Shown here: in pieces, positions 1 through 11,100 of the stretch
Layout: each line of letters opens with the position of its first letter
Numbering within the stretch: position 1 is the first letter of the stretch
NCBI GenBank assembly: GCA_032622095.1
Contig: CP136061.1
Coordinates: 89,954,983-90,018,982, forward strand
Origin: Siphonodentalium dalli
Lineage: Eukaryota > Mollusca > Scaphopoda > Gadilida > Siphonodentaliidae
Direction: 5' to 3'
DNA: 64,000 nt
Position numbers and translations under genes: made by a program
The notes under the pieces: generated by a model
What the model was told of the DNA's origin: nothing
Databases searched by the model: none
The model's input: the letters and a program-made list of their open reading frames with translations, nothing else

Positions 1-80
1 TAGTTATCTTTCTGGGGTGAATGTCAATATGTGCTTTCTAAATGGTTAACAGACACTTTTTGCTGTTTGATAAATCTGTA

Positions 81-228
81 CAGTAATGCCCTAATTATTC
101 GACCCCTTAACCACACTCTCCCCGAGAGCTTTCCGATGAATGGCAACAAGCCATATTTCCGACTAAATCCTGAAAAGGTACCCATAATTCTGCTGTTGTT
201 AAGGGGTCGATTATTTAGAGCATTACTG
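81..228. mobile_element. TA-flanked MITE, CAGTAATGCCC family
   Basis: Ends CAGTAATGCCCTAATTATTC and the inverse ...GAGCATTACTG, preceded by TA. Inner arms pair across most of their length (CCGAGAGC...). This suggests Tc1/mariner-type mobilisation. Confidence 0.75.
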
Positions 229-725
229 AATATGAATATTAGTACTTCAGGCACTCTGACATGATCATGTCTAGAGACCAGTCTAGATAATGATTGAAAC
301 CATCTCTATCCTATAACAATCAATTAGACTACTTTAACCCTTTATAAACTACATGTAAATACTTATTGATGAGTAGTCATCCCTCAGGAAATGTTCAGAT
401 AACAGGGCTCAAAATTCAATCAAATGCCGAATCAAGTTAGTCATAAAGCACTGAAAATTGAAAAGTTTTGCAAGAATCATTATGAGAATCGATTCTCGTT
501 GAATCGTAAGGCCTGGATAATAAAAATTCAACAAATAACCATGGGCCATTTGTTGAACTTATTATGTCAACAATTTCCTCCAATAAATAGGACTCCTTCT
601 GTACTTGTACTAACTGTTGTCTGCTTATTTTTCCTGAAAACCCTCCAGATGAGTCATAGACCTTTCCAATGTAGACTATTATAAATAAATGGGAGACTCC
701 TTTCAGTATGGAGAGGGTTAATCCT
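229..725. other. Upstream region, no gene recognised
   Basis: AT-rich sequence with short random frames only. No repeat family was recognised. Confidence 0.5.
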
Positions 726-729
726 TTAA

Positions 730-1149
730 CCCTTTCAGTGCCAGGGGCCGATCTCATCGGCCCTAATTTACGGTCTGTAAAATCAGCCCTAAAATTATAT
801 TTTTTTTAGATTTTTTTGGGTATGATTAAGCATCCTATAGCGAATTTAAAAACAAACTGGATAAAACTCAAAACTATCACCAAGTATTCATAGTAATAAT
901 TTTGATGCCCATGAAAAACGTAAGATTCCCTGGCACTAAACCTACAAAATAAGTAGGAATAAGAATATAAGAAAAAATTATTAAAATTGTAAAAAATAAT
1001 AAAAAATAATAACAAATGATGAAAAATTGTTAGGCCAATGCATTCTCTTATATATGCGAGCCGACCTATGGTCGACTCGCATATATAAGAGAATGCATTG
1101 GCACAGGGTATATGGGTTGATACAAAAATCGGACCTGACACTGAAAGGG
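730..1149. mobile_element. TTAA-flanked MITE, CCCTTTCAGTGCC subfamily
   Basis: TTAA at 726-729 and 1150-1153; ends CCCTTTCAGTGCCAGG and ...CACTGAAAGGG. It contains the shared palindrome AATGCATTCTCTTATATATG near its right side (1031-1100). TTAA duplications suit piggyBac-type transposition. A related copy lies at 11816. Confidence 0.75.
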
Positions 1150-1385
1150 TTAACACTGGTATGTAATGTTGCTCCTCTTTTATGGGCATTGACATTGGAA
1201 CGGCAGGGAGTCATGTCTCCTGATAAATTGCTAGAATGTGACAGGTTGCAGGAAATTATCCATGACCCGCCTGACTATGTCCACAAAAAAATGTCATTTC
1301 GGGCTATCCAATCGAAAATGATGGTAATTAATAATCAATACGCAAAAATTGCGGTTGGCACCTAAGAAGAAGAAGAAGAATAATA
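1150..1385 (+). other. Possible retroelement tail: short open frame ending in an AAG microsatellite
   Basis: A frame reads ALTLERQGVMSPDKLLECD, IIHDPPDYVHKKMSFRAIQS and ends AVGT-stop, directly followed by AAGAAGAAGAAGAA. A coding end placed right before a short microsatellite is common for LINE 3' ends. No domain was recognised. Confidence 0.25.
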
Positions 1386-1917
1386 ATGCTATGATGTTGG
1401 AGGATCTTGCTATTATATCCATAATACAGAGGTTATGCAAAATGATAATTGCAATTAGCAGGTGTAAACATGTTGGGCCCCCTTGTTCCCATCATTAAAA
1501 GTGACATGCAATGGTTTTCATCTTTTGGCTAAACATGAAATGGTCACAGGTTGGATCAACAATCATATCCCGCAAATACTGTATTTTATCAACACGCTTA
1601 TCTGCTGATATGCGGTGTCAAAGATTTAGCATTTCAAGATAGGTTTCCTGTTTTGAGAAAAAACATCAGGGCTTATCTCCCCATATTTTGTGATGTCATG
1701 TATTGAGGTGAAAGCGTTTAGGAGTCACCATGGTAACATCAAATAACAAGAAATCAGGGCTTCCATGGAAAATCTTTTGGCCATTTCTGAAGAATTTTTT
1801 TGGCCATTTTTCGGAAACTTTTTCCAAATTGAAAAACCAAAATATTGGATCATCGAGAAAACCAAAACTAAAAGATAAATATGAAGAAACATGCAAAAAA
1901 TAACTGAAAAATTACAT
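1386..1917. other. Upstream region of the PTN/MK gene, nothing recognised
   Basis: AT-rich. It may contain the promoter or the 5' non-coding exon of the PTN/MK gene, but no convincing signal was found. Confidence 0.4.
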
Positions 1918-2070
1918 TTGTTGCCATGGAGATGGTCACAATTACTGTATATTTTATGTACTTTCAGATGGGCAGCATGAGGTTGACTATTGTTGCCATG
2001 GAAACGGTCACATTTACTGTATTTTTATGTACTTTCAGACAGACGCAGCATGAGGTTGGCATTCGTTGCC
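1918..2070 (+). repeat. Tandem duplication spanning the acceptor and start codon of exon 1
   Basis: Two units of about 72 bp begin with TTGCCATGGA near 1921 and 1993, and a third partial unit falls inside the coding exon near 2063. Each full unit contains the pyrimidine tract, a CTTTCAG acceptor (AG at 1966-1967 and 2037-2038) and a GCAGCATGAGGTTG start context (ATG at 1977 and 2050). The upstream copy is therefore a decoy acceptor plus decoy start. Confidence 0.75.
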
Positions 2071-2110
2071 ATCTTGACGCTGGGTGCTGCTCTGACACAG
2101 GCTCAGAAGC
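2039..2110 (+). CDS. Exon 1: start codon and signal peptide of the PTN/MK-FN3 gene
   Basis: A polypyrimidine tract and AG end at 2038, and ATG lies at 2050. Translation gives Met-Arg, a hydrophobic core (LAFVAILTLGAALT) and Gln-Ala-Gln-Lys, a typical secretory signal of about 18-20 residues. The exon stops at 2110 before GTAAGT, leaving one base (phase 1). That base joins exactly to the FN3 exon at 6906 to give Pro-Pro-Ser-Glu-Pro. The ATG was chosen because it opens the signal peptide; the region just upstream is a duplicated copy of the same acceptor and ATG. A 5' non-coding exon must lie upstream and was not found. Confidence 0.75.
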
Positions 2111-5100
2111 GTAAGTAAAACTACAAAGTAACAACCCTCTAAATAAGTAAACTTATTATAATTTTTCAGCTCATGTACATGTGTATATGAAAAATATAGT
2201 ATTCAAGCCAATGAATTCACTTCCTTAGTCATCATAGGGACATCTGATGGAAAGTTTAGTTAGCAATTCGTAATTTAAAGATGGTGAATGTTCTGTGCCG
2301 ATTAATGGGACAGTTGGTAATTGGGGAAAAATATAAAAGGCTTGTACAACACTCATCACTAATAAGAACTTGGAAAAATAAAAAGACTTTGTTCTTTGGC
2401 CAATATAAATAAATTGCATGACAAAATCCTTTGGCACGGGCTACATATCGTACCTTTGGTCGGATCATTATGAAATTTGTCATTGGCATTGACATGTAGA
2501 TGGGAACGAGTCATTTTGGTGTCATTTGGAAAAAAAATATGGCCACCAGTGGCCATTTTGGATTTCAAAATTCAGTTCATTAGCACGGGCTACAGGTCAT
2601 ACTGTTTGTCTGATCATCATGAAATTTGTCATTTATTTTAATATTGACATGTAGATGGGAACGAGTCATTTTGGAGTTATTCGGCGAAAAATTTACTCTT
2701 TGCATGACTAAATCCTTTGGCAATGTCTACAGGTCATACCTTTGATAGGATCATCATGAAATTTGTCATGGATGTTGACATTGATATGTAGATGGGGAAC
2801 ATGTCATTTTGGGGTCAATCGTTATAAAAAACATGGCTGCCAGCAGTCATCTTGGATTTCAAAATTCAATTAGCACAGGCAACAGGCCAAACTCTTCGCC
2901 TGATCATCATGAAAATTGTATGGATATTAATATTGACATGTAGATGGGAATAAGTCATTTTGGGGTCATTCAGCCATAAAACATGGCCACTGACAGCCAT
3001 CTTGGATTTTACATGTACTCATTGCAAGACTAAATCCTTTGGCACTGGCTACAAGTCATGGCTTTGGCCAATCATTATGAAATTTATCATGGCTGTTAAC
3101 ATTGACACGTAGATGGGAACGAGTCATTTTGGGGTCATTCGGTCATAAAACATGTCCACTAGCAGCCATCTTGGATTTTATTGCTCTCACCTTTTGTGAT
3201 TTTATCAGATGTGAATAACTTCACTGAGGTGTTCTGAACGGAATAACAAATAATCTTGCCAAAACAAGTTATATTGATAAATTTGATATCCAAATAGTAA
3301 AAAAACAGCATCATTATTATAAACAGATTACATGCAGTGATTATTATAAACAGATTACATGCAGTGATTATTATAAACGGATTACATGCAGTGATTATTA
3401 TAAACAGATTACATGCAGTGATTATTATTGACACAATCATTTCCGCAATATTTATGTCCAATAATACATCCCGATTAACCCTTTACCCAACAGAAGGGCC
3501 CTGTGCCAATGCATTCTCTTATATATGCGAGTCGACCATAGGTCGCCTCGCATATATAAGAGAATGCATTGGCTTAACACATTAAAAATTATAAAATTGT
3601 TAAAGAATGTAAGAAAAAATGGTAAAAAGTGTTAAAAAAAGATTTTTTTTAGGCCAATGCATTCTCTTATATATGCGAGGCGACCTATGGTCGACTCGCA
3701 TATATAATAGAATGCATTGGCACAGGGCATAACTGTAACTATCACAATGTGCTCAAGGAGCCGATTCCAATGATATCCATATTTGTATGGTTCTATTGAG
3801 ACAGACCGAAGATATTTTAGGCTGTTGAAGCTTTATTTGGCCGGTTTTGGCCGGTTTGTTGGGTAAAGGGTTAAAGTAGAAAGATTCACATTTTTGCATA
3901 GTTCAGCCATTGTGTTCTCTGAAAAGGCACAATCGATGTGGTTGGAATTTTCGACAATCAAGCCTTGAAATAGGGTGTCTGTCATTTGCAGAATGAGGTC
4001 CCCAGAGGGTGAATATAGTGATGCTACCCCGCATAGCAGGCTAGCATCACCAAATTCACCCTCTGGGAACCTCATTCTGCAAATGACAGACACCCTATTT
4101 CAAGGCTTGTCGACAATCTTAGTTGATTGCTACATTCTTCAAATTGGGATAGTGTATGGATGATAACTGATTGGTTAACCCTTTACCCAACAGAAGGGCC
4201 CTGTGCCAATGCATTCTCTTATATATGCGAGTCGACCATAGGTCGCCTCGCATATATAAGAGAATGCATTGGCTTAACACATTAAAAATTATAAAATTGT
4301 TAAAGAATGTAAGAAAAAATGGTAAAAACTGTTAAAAAAAGATTGTTTTTAGGCCAATGCATTCTCTTATATATGCGAGGCGACCTATACTCGCATATAT
4401 AAGAGAATGCATTGGCACAGGGCATAACTGTAACTATCACAATGTGGTCAAGGAGCCGGTTCCAATGATATCCATATTTGTATGGTTCTATTGAGACAGA
4501 CCGAAGATATTTTAGGCTGTTGAAGCTTTATTTGGCCGGTTTTGGCCGGTTTGTTGGGTAAAGGGTTAATTGGGATAGTGTATGGATGATAACTGATTGG
4601 TTTTAGTCAACGAAATATTTCCACAATGTGTCTTTACGCGGAAGATGTTTCTCTTGTGTTTTTCGGTAATAGTAATATCCGCCCCAGGCTTCAAAATTGA
4701 CATCCAAATATCATCTCTATGTAACCCCTATCAAGCCTTGAAATAGTGTGTCTGTCATTCGCAGAATGACGTCCCAGAAGGTGATATTAATTACGCTATC
4801 CTGCATGGCAGGCTACTATCACTAAATTTACCCTCTGGGAACCTCATTCTGCTTAGGCCTCAACTGCTATGGGAGACCTAGGATCAAATTGAAGTTCCAC
4901 AGTTGAAGTTGGTGATGATCGCCTATTAGTCGTCTCGATTATGCAAATTATCTTCTGCAAAATTGGAGATATAGAAACAAAGAGAAGGGGACAAGCCTTG
5001 AAATAGGGTGTCTGTCATTTGCAGAATGAGGTCCCCAGAGGGTGAATTTAGTGATGCTACCCTGCATAGTGGGCTAGCATCACCAAATTCACCCTCTGGG

Positions 5101-8100
5101 AACCTCATTCTGCAAATGACAGACACCCTATTTCAAGGCTTAGAAGGGGAAACGATAACTAAAAACAATGTTACAAGATTAAAGTTTATCAAGGGAAGGC
5201 TAACAGTCTTAGTATAGCGCTTGTCGAGTTGAGTTCTCGTAAGTTGCTTGTTAAGTGTGATAACTTAGGTAATAAGTATTTGGTATAATAGTACTATGTT
5301 TATAGTTTAGTGGGTTTTTAAAAACAATGTTAATTTGAGACTAATGATACTTCCCAAAAGATGAGGTATAAGCAGATTAAGGTCCCAAGAGGGTGAATTT
5401 GGTGATGCTAGGCCACTTTGTGCCAGAGTCACTTTTTATTACACACCTATAGATGTCAGATTTATAAAGATTTCTCAGTGAATTAAAAGTGGTAAGGTCA
5501 CAGCTGTGAAGTTCGTGACAGCACACAAATTTTGACAACGGAACTATATATGTTCACATTCTCGCAAAACACAGAGTGCTCGATTTGAACTGTCATAGAC
5601 TTGTGAATGTCAAAATCATTGATTGCATACATGTAGATATGGACAAGTCTGCAAGATATTCCATCTCATCATAACTATAGTATTTGCCATATTCAAACAG
5701 ACCGGTACCATTTTAATTATAAATTTTGAGCGAGCGAGAGATTAGTTGTAGTATTTGAGGTTCCAACTTCGAAAAATTAAGTCAAGCTGAATCATTGCTT
5801 CACAAATATTCAAATGACTTAATTTGTGCTCGGCATGGGACAAATCAGCTGATTCAGGACTATTCTGACACATGTTGTCTGTAATATTAATGAATTTTAA
5901 TGGCAGAAAGTATGTAATAAACAGAATAATTGTTTCGATGATTATGTGACATAATTCACTTGGGGAGTCAGACCTATGGTAAAAAGCCTGATTATAGCGT
6001 GTCTGTCATTTGCACCATGAGGTCCCCAGAGGGTGAATTTAGTGACGCTATCCCACAGGACTCAACTGATATGGGAGACCTAGGATCAGATTGAAGTTCC
6101 CCAGTTGAAGTTGGTGATGTTCAGCAATTAGTCACCTCAATTAATTTATGCATTTTATCTTCTGCAAATTAGGGGATATAGAAACTGAAAGGGAAAAAGT
6201 AACTCAAAACAATGTTAATTTGAGACTAAGGCTACTTTCCAGAAGATAAGGCTTAAACAGAATGAAGTCCCCAGAGGGTGAATTTGGTGATGCTAGCCCA
6301 CTATGCAGGATAGCGTCACTAAATTCACCCTCTGGTGACCTCATTCTGCAAATGACAGGCACACTAAACTTAGGCTTGCCCAACCCTATTGTGAATTATG
6401 TCACGTAATCAAAACCAATTGATTGCTCTCTATACCAAGCCTGATTATATTGTGCCTGTCATTTGCAGAATGAGGTCCCCAGAGGGTGAATTTAGTGATG
6501 GTAGCCCACTATGCGGTATAGCATCACTAAATTCACCCTCTGAGAACCTCATTAGGAGACATAGACTCAGCCTGAAGTTCCCAAATGGTGAATATTGATT
6601 ATGCAATGTGTCGTTTGCCAATTTGGGGATATAGAGAAACTAAACTAAAAAAGAAATAGAATCTATGTGAACAAGAATTTTGGGATATAGAGAAACTAAA
6701 CTAACAAAGAAATAGAATCTATTGATGATAAAGAAAGATGAGGCCTAAGCAGAATGAGGTCCCCAGAGGGTGAATTGAGTGATGCCTGGCCGCAATGTGG
6801 GATACCATCACTAAATTCACCCTCTGAGGACCTCATGCTGCGAATGACAGGCACACTAAACTCAGGCTTGTATTTGAACTGTGTTATTGCAATAAAATAT
6901 TACAGCACCTAGTGAACCGAGGAATGTGAAGGTCAAGGCAATCAACTCTACGGCTGTGTTAGTCAAGTGGCAACCACCCATAACTACCGGAGCGTAGTGA
7001 CGTCATCCGCGGATACCTTGTGATCTACGAAAAAATAAAAGACGGTGATTTCTTCCAATATGACACAAAGAATGCGGATATTAATAAAGCTGTGATCACT
7101 AAATTGGATCCTGATACTAAATATAGCATAAAGGTCTTAGGTTATACAAGACGAGGTGATGGTGAAAGGAGTCCAGTAATAATCGTGTATACAAATGTTA
7201 CCGGTCAGTCAGGCCATAATAAAAATATGCTTTGTTCCCCCATGCCCAAGTCTGGATATAGTGTGTCTGACATTTGCAGAATGAGGTCCCCAAAGGGTCA
7301 ATTTAGTGATGCTCTCAGAATACCACACACTGGGCTACCATCACCGATTCCATTTATATTGGCTATATGGATCATTCACAACAATATATAGATTGATTTA
7401 AAAAACCGGGCTTGTCTCATTTTTACCTGATTTATGGCCCTTGGTTCTCAGTTATGGTTCTTTTTTAGTGATTCTCGCTCAGACAGATTCTCTGTTATGT
7501 GCAAAAGAACTCGACCAGGGTCATATTTGATGTGCATGACTTGTTTTATCTTCGTTTGATCATCCTGCATTATGGTAGAGTTATCCACCTTTGTTTATAT
7601 TTGTTTCATCAGCCTGCAGATACAGGAAAGGAGTTTGGAGCCCGTGCGGAGCAGATGGACAGAAAACAAGGCAGCTGACGTTATTCCGAGGCAACAACAA
7701 CTGTCTGAACACAACCACAGAAACCAAAAACTGTGGCGGAAAGAAAGGTATGTACAGCACAGGGTCCATGCTGGTGGCCAAAATTTTCTTTTGCGAAATC
7801 TAAAAAAAAAAAATTTAAATATTTTTTATTAGGATAAAAACATGAATAAACATCATAAACACATTAGTCCACAAAAATAAAACATAACAATTGGGTTTTA
7901 TATCGAGATGTTTAAATCAATCTGTGGCTTCAACTTAATTTTTGAGGACACCTGGTTATCTTCTCTCCATGAAGAAACAGATGTTTTAAGAAATGCCCAG
8001 ATGCACCTATGTTCATGGTGTTACACTGGTTGTTTCGTGTACCATATTTTTTAGTCTTTTCGTACCGGATTGTACCATGTCTTGTACCATGTTGCAAATG

Positions 8101-11100
8101 GGGGGAAAACAGTGTTGATTTCATACTTTATTCTTTATTTTAAAATAACATATTAACATTAACAACAATATTTTATAAATGACAACAATATTATACATAT
8201 GACATGGGACATGATTGTAACAATTAACATTTTATTCAGCCGACTCGACAGCGACGGCAACTGCTGGAGCAAACAATTTTGTGCATGCCTTCAGAAATCC
8301 ACTTGTAGAAATGCCGCCGTTTTCATAATTGTTCCATAAACAGAAGAGCTGCGCTTGATTTTCCCGATACTGGACTCTCTGATATCTTTTCATCTGTTTT
8401 TCTCCCACTAACTTTATAGTCATGTCAGTTGTTGCTGATTCCTTCTTTAGCATTGGCACCAGGATGTAGTACGGGATATTTGTAGCTTTATTCTTATATT
8501 GGATGCGTCTGTGCCAGCCCTCCGTGTCATTGTTGGTTCTGATGGAGCGCCCGTAAACACACCACGATTCCATCGGTAGGCATCGGGAGTCCAGCCACTG
8601 TGTCTCCACATAGTCGTAGATCAATGGCATGTTGCCGATTTTGTCCATAAGATCTTTCACCGCATTCAATAACATGAATAATATTGTCAGCGTGATTAGT
8701 ATTCACACTCGATGTAAGCAAATCTCATACTAGTAAGTTCTTTCGCCGCATTCCAAAACATGAATAATTATACTTTAAATATAGTCCATTCTAACTATAT
8801 ATATAAAATACTTTTAAAATGTTGCTATTTTCAACATTTCCAACACATGGTACAAAACGACCAATTGATTTCCTACATGGTACGAAATGACCAAACAATG
8901 CGGTACGAAATGACCAAAAAATATTTTACGAAACGACCAGATGGTACGAAATGTCCTGTACCCGCTAATTATACTTAGTTTAAATGAAATGTTGCTATAT
9001 ATCAGCTACACGTGCCCAACACATAGTGAGATTACAAGTTGTTTATATTGGGCTAAAATTTGTTCTAAAAAAGAAAGAAATCCTCTGTGTCGGTCAGATG
9101 TACATGTACCATTGCAAAATTCAAATATATTTTACCATAGAAGATGCCAAATGATGTCAGAGCAAAATTAAGATGGCGCTCAGGTACAAGCCTGATTAGA
9201 GTGTGCCTGTCAGTGGGCCAAAGCAGAATCAGGTCCCCAGAGGGGGAATTTAGTGATGCTATCTCACATAGTGGGCTAGCATCACTAAATTCACCCTCTG
9301 GAGACCTCGTTCTGCATGGCCTCATCTGCTATGGGAGACATAGACTCAGTTTGAAGTTCCCAAATGGTGAATATTGTGATGTACACCCATTGTGAACCTC
9401 GATTATGCAATGTGTCGTCTGCCAATTTGTGGATATAGAGAAACTAAACTAAAAAAGAAATAGAATCTATGTGAAGAAGTTTTGTAGAAATTTGATAATA
9501 AAGAAACTTTCCAGAGACAATGAGGCCTAAGCAGAATGAGGTCCCCAGAGGGTGAATTTAGTCATGCTAGCCCTCTACAGGTATGCGGTATAGCGTCACT
9601 AAATTCACCCTCTTTGGACCTCATTCTGCAAATGACAGGCACACTAGACTCAGGCTTGCTCATGTGGACAATTATTCCAACCTTGGACATTTGAAAATTT
9701 GTGTGTCATCCTGCCCGTGTTTCAATTTGCCACTGTGGGTATATGTCAGCACCCATGTTGCAACAACCTCTTGTTGAAAATGACTGAAACAGGGACCAAA
9801 CTAGAGGGTGACTTGGGAGTCATGCAGTAATGCTCTAAATAATTGACTCCTTAACCCTTTACCCAACAAACCGGCCAAAACCGGCCAAATAAAGCTTCAA
9901 CAGCCTAAAATATCTTCGGTCTGTCTCAATAAAACCATACAAATATGGATATCATTGGAACCGGCTCCTTGACCACATTGTGATAGTTACAGTTATACCC
10001 TGTGCCAATGCATTCTCTTATATATGCGAGTCGACCATAGGTCGCCTCGCATATATAAGAGAATGCATTGGCCTAAAAATAAAACTTTTTTTAACACTTT
10101 TTACAATTTTTTCTTACATTCTTTAACAATTTTATAATTTTTAATGTGTTAAGCCAATGCATTCTCTTATATATGCGAGGCGACCTATGGTCGACTCGCA
10201 TATATAAGAGAATGCATTGGCACAGGGCCCTTCTGTTGGGTAAAGGGTTAACCACAGCAGAATTATGGGTAACTTTTCAGGATTTAGTCGGAAATATGGC
10301 TTGTTGCCATACATTGGAAAGCTCTCAGTGAGAGCTTTCCGATGAATGGCAACAAGCCATATTTCCGACTAAATCCTGAAAAGTTACCCATAATTCTGCT
10401 GTGGTTAAGGAGTCGATTATTTAGAGCATTACTGTATCTCTAAAATGTGTCACTTCTTCCTATTTTTGTCTCAGGGAGAACTGACTTCTCTCTCATACAC
10501 ATTTGTCGCAACATCATATATGAAGTATATTTACAGTGTCCTTTCTCACTATAATTGTTTTATAAATGGGCTCTTGTGTTGCATAGTACTAATTGGATCA
10601 TAGAAGGGTGATGTCGGGGTTTAATTTCAGTAAACCAACAATGAACATTTTGTTTGAAGTTTTATTTTATTAAAATAGCACAAAGTAATGTTATTTGAGC
10701 GTATTAAACCAATATATACATATTTACAGTAATGCCCTAAGTAATCGACCCCTTAACCACAGCAGAATTATGGGTAACTTTTCAGGATTTAGTCGAGAGC
10801 TTTCCGATGAATGGCAACAAGCCATATTTCCGACTAAATCCTGAAAAGTTAGCCATAATTTTGCTGTGGTTAAGGGGTCGATTACTTGGGGCATTACTGT
10901 ACATGCATATGCATTGGTTATAATTTATATTTCCTGTTAGCTGCAACAAAGCAAGATCAGGCGCACAATAAACTGCGCACCAGCATTTTTCAAAATCGAG
11001 GTACTACTGAAAGATAAATTTTTTGAATATTTTTTCAAGGTATGAGATGCAAGTATGAGAAAGGGACATGGAGCGACTGTGTGAATGGTGTCAGGTCGCG

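Noticed and set aside
3479-3870. Repeated frames with [21 protein letters not shown] seen at many places on both strands
   Set aside because: They are translations of the shared MITE palindrome; many copies and both orientations show they are not genes.
3959-4109. Repeated frames beginning [14 protein letters not shown]
   Set aside because: Translations of the CAAGCCT-family palindrome; no independent coding signal.
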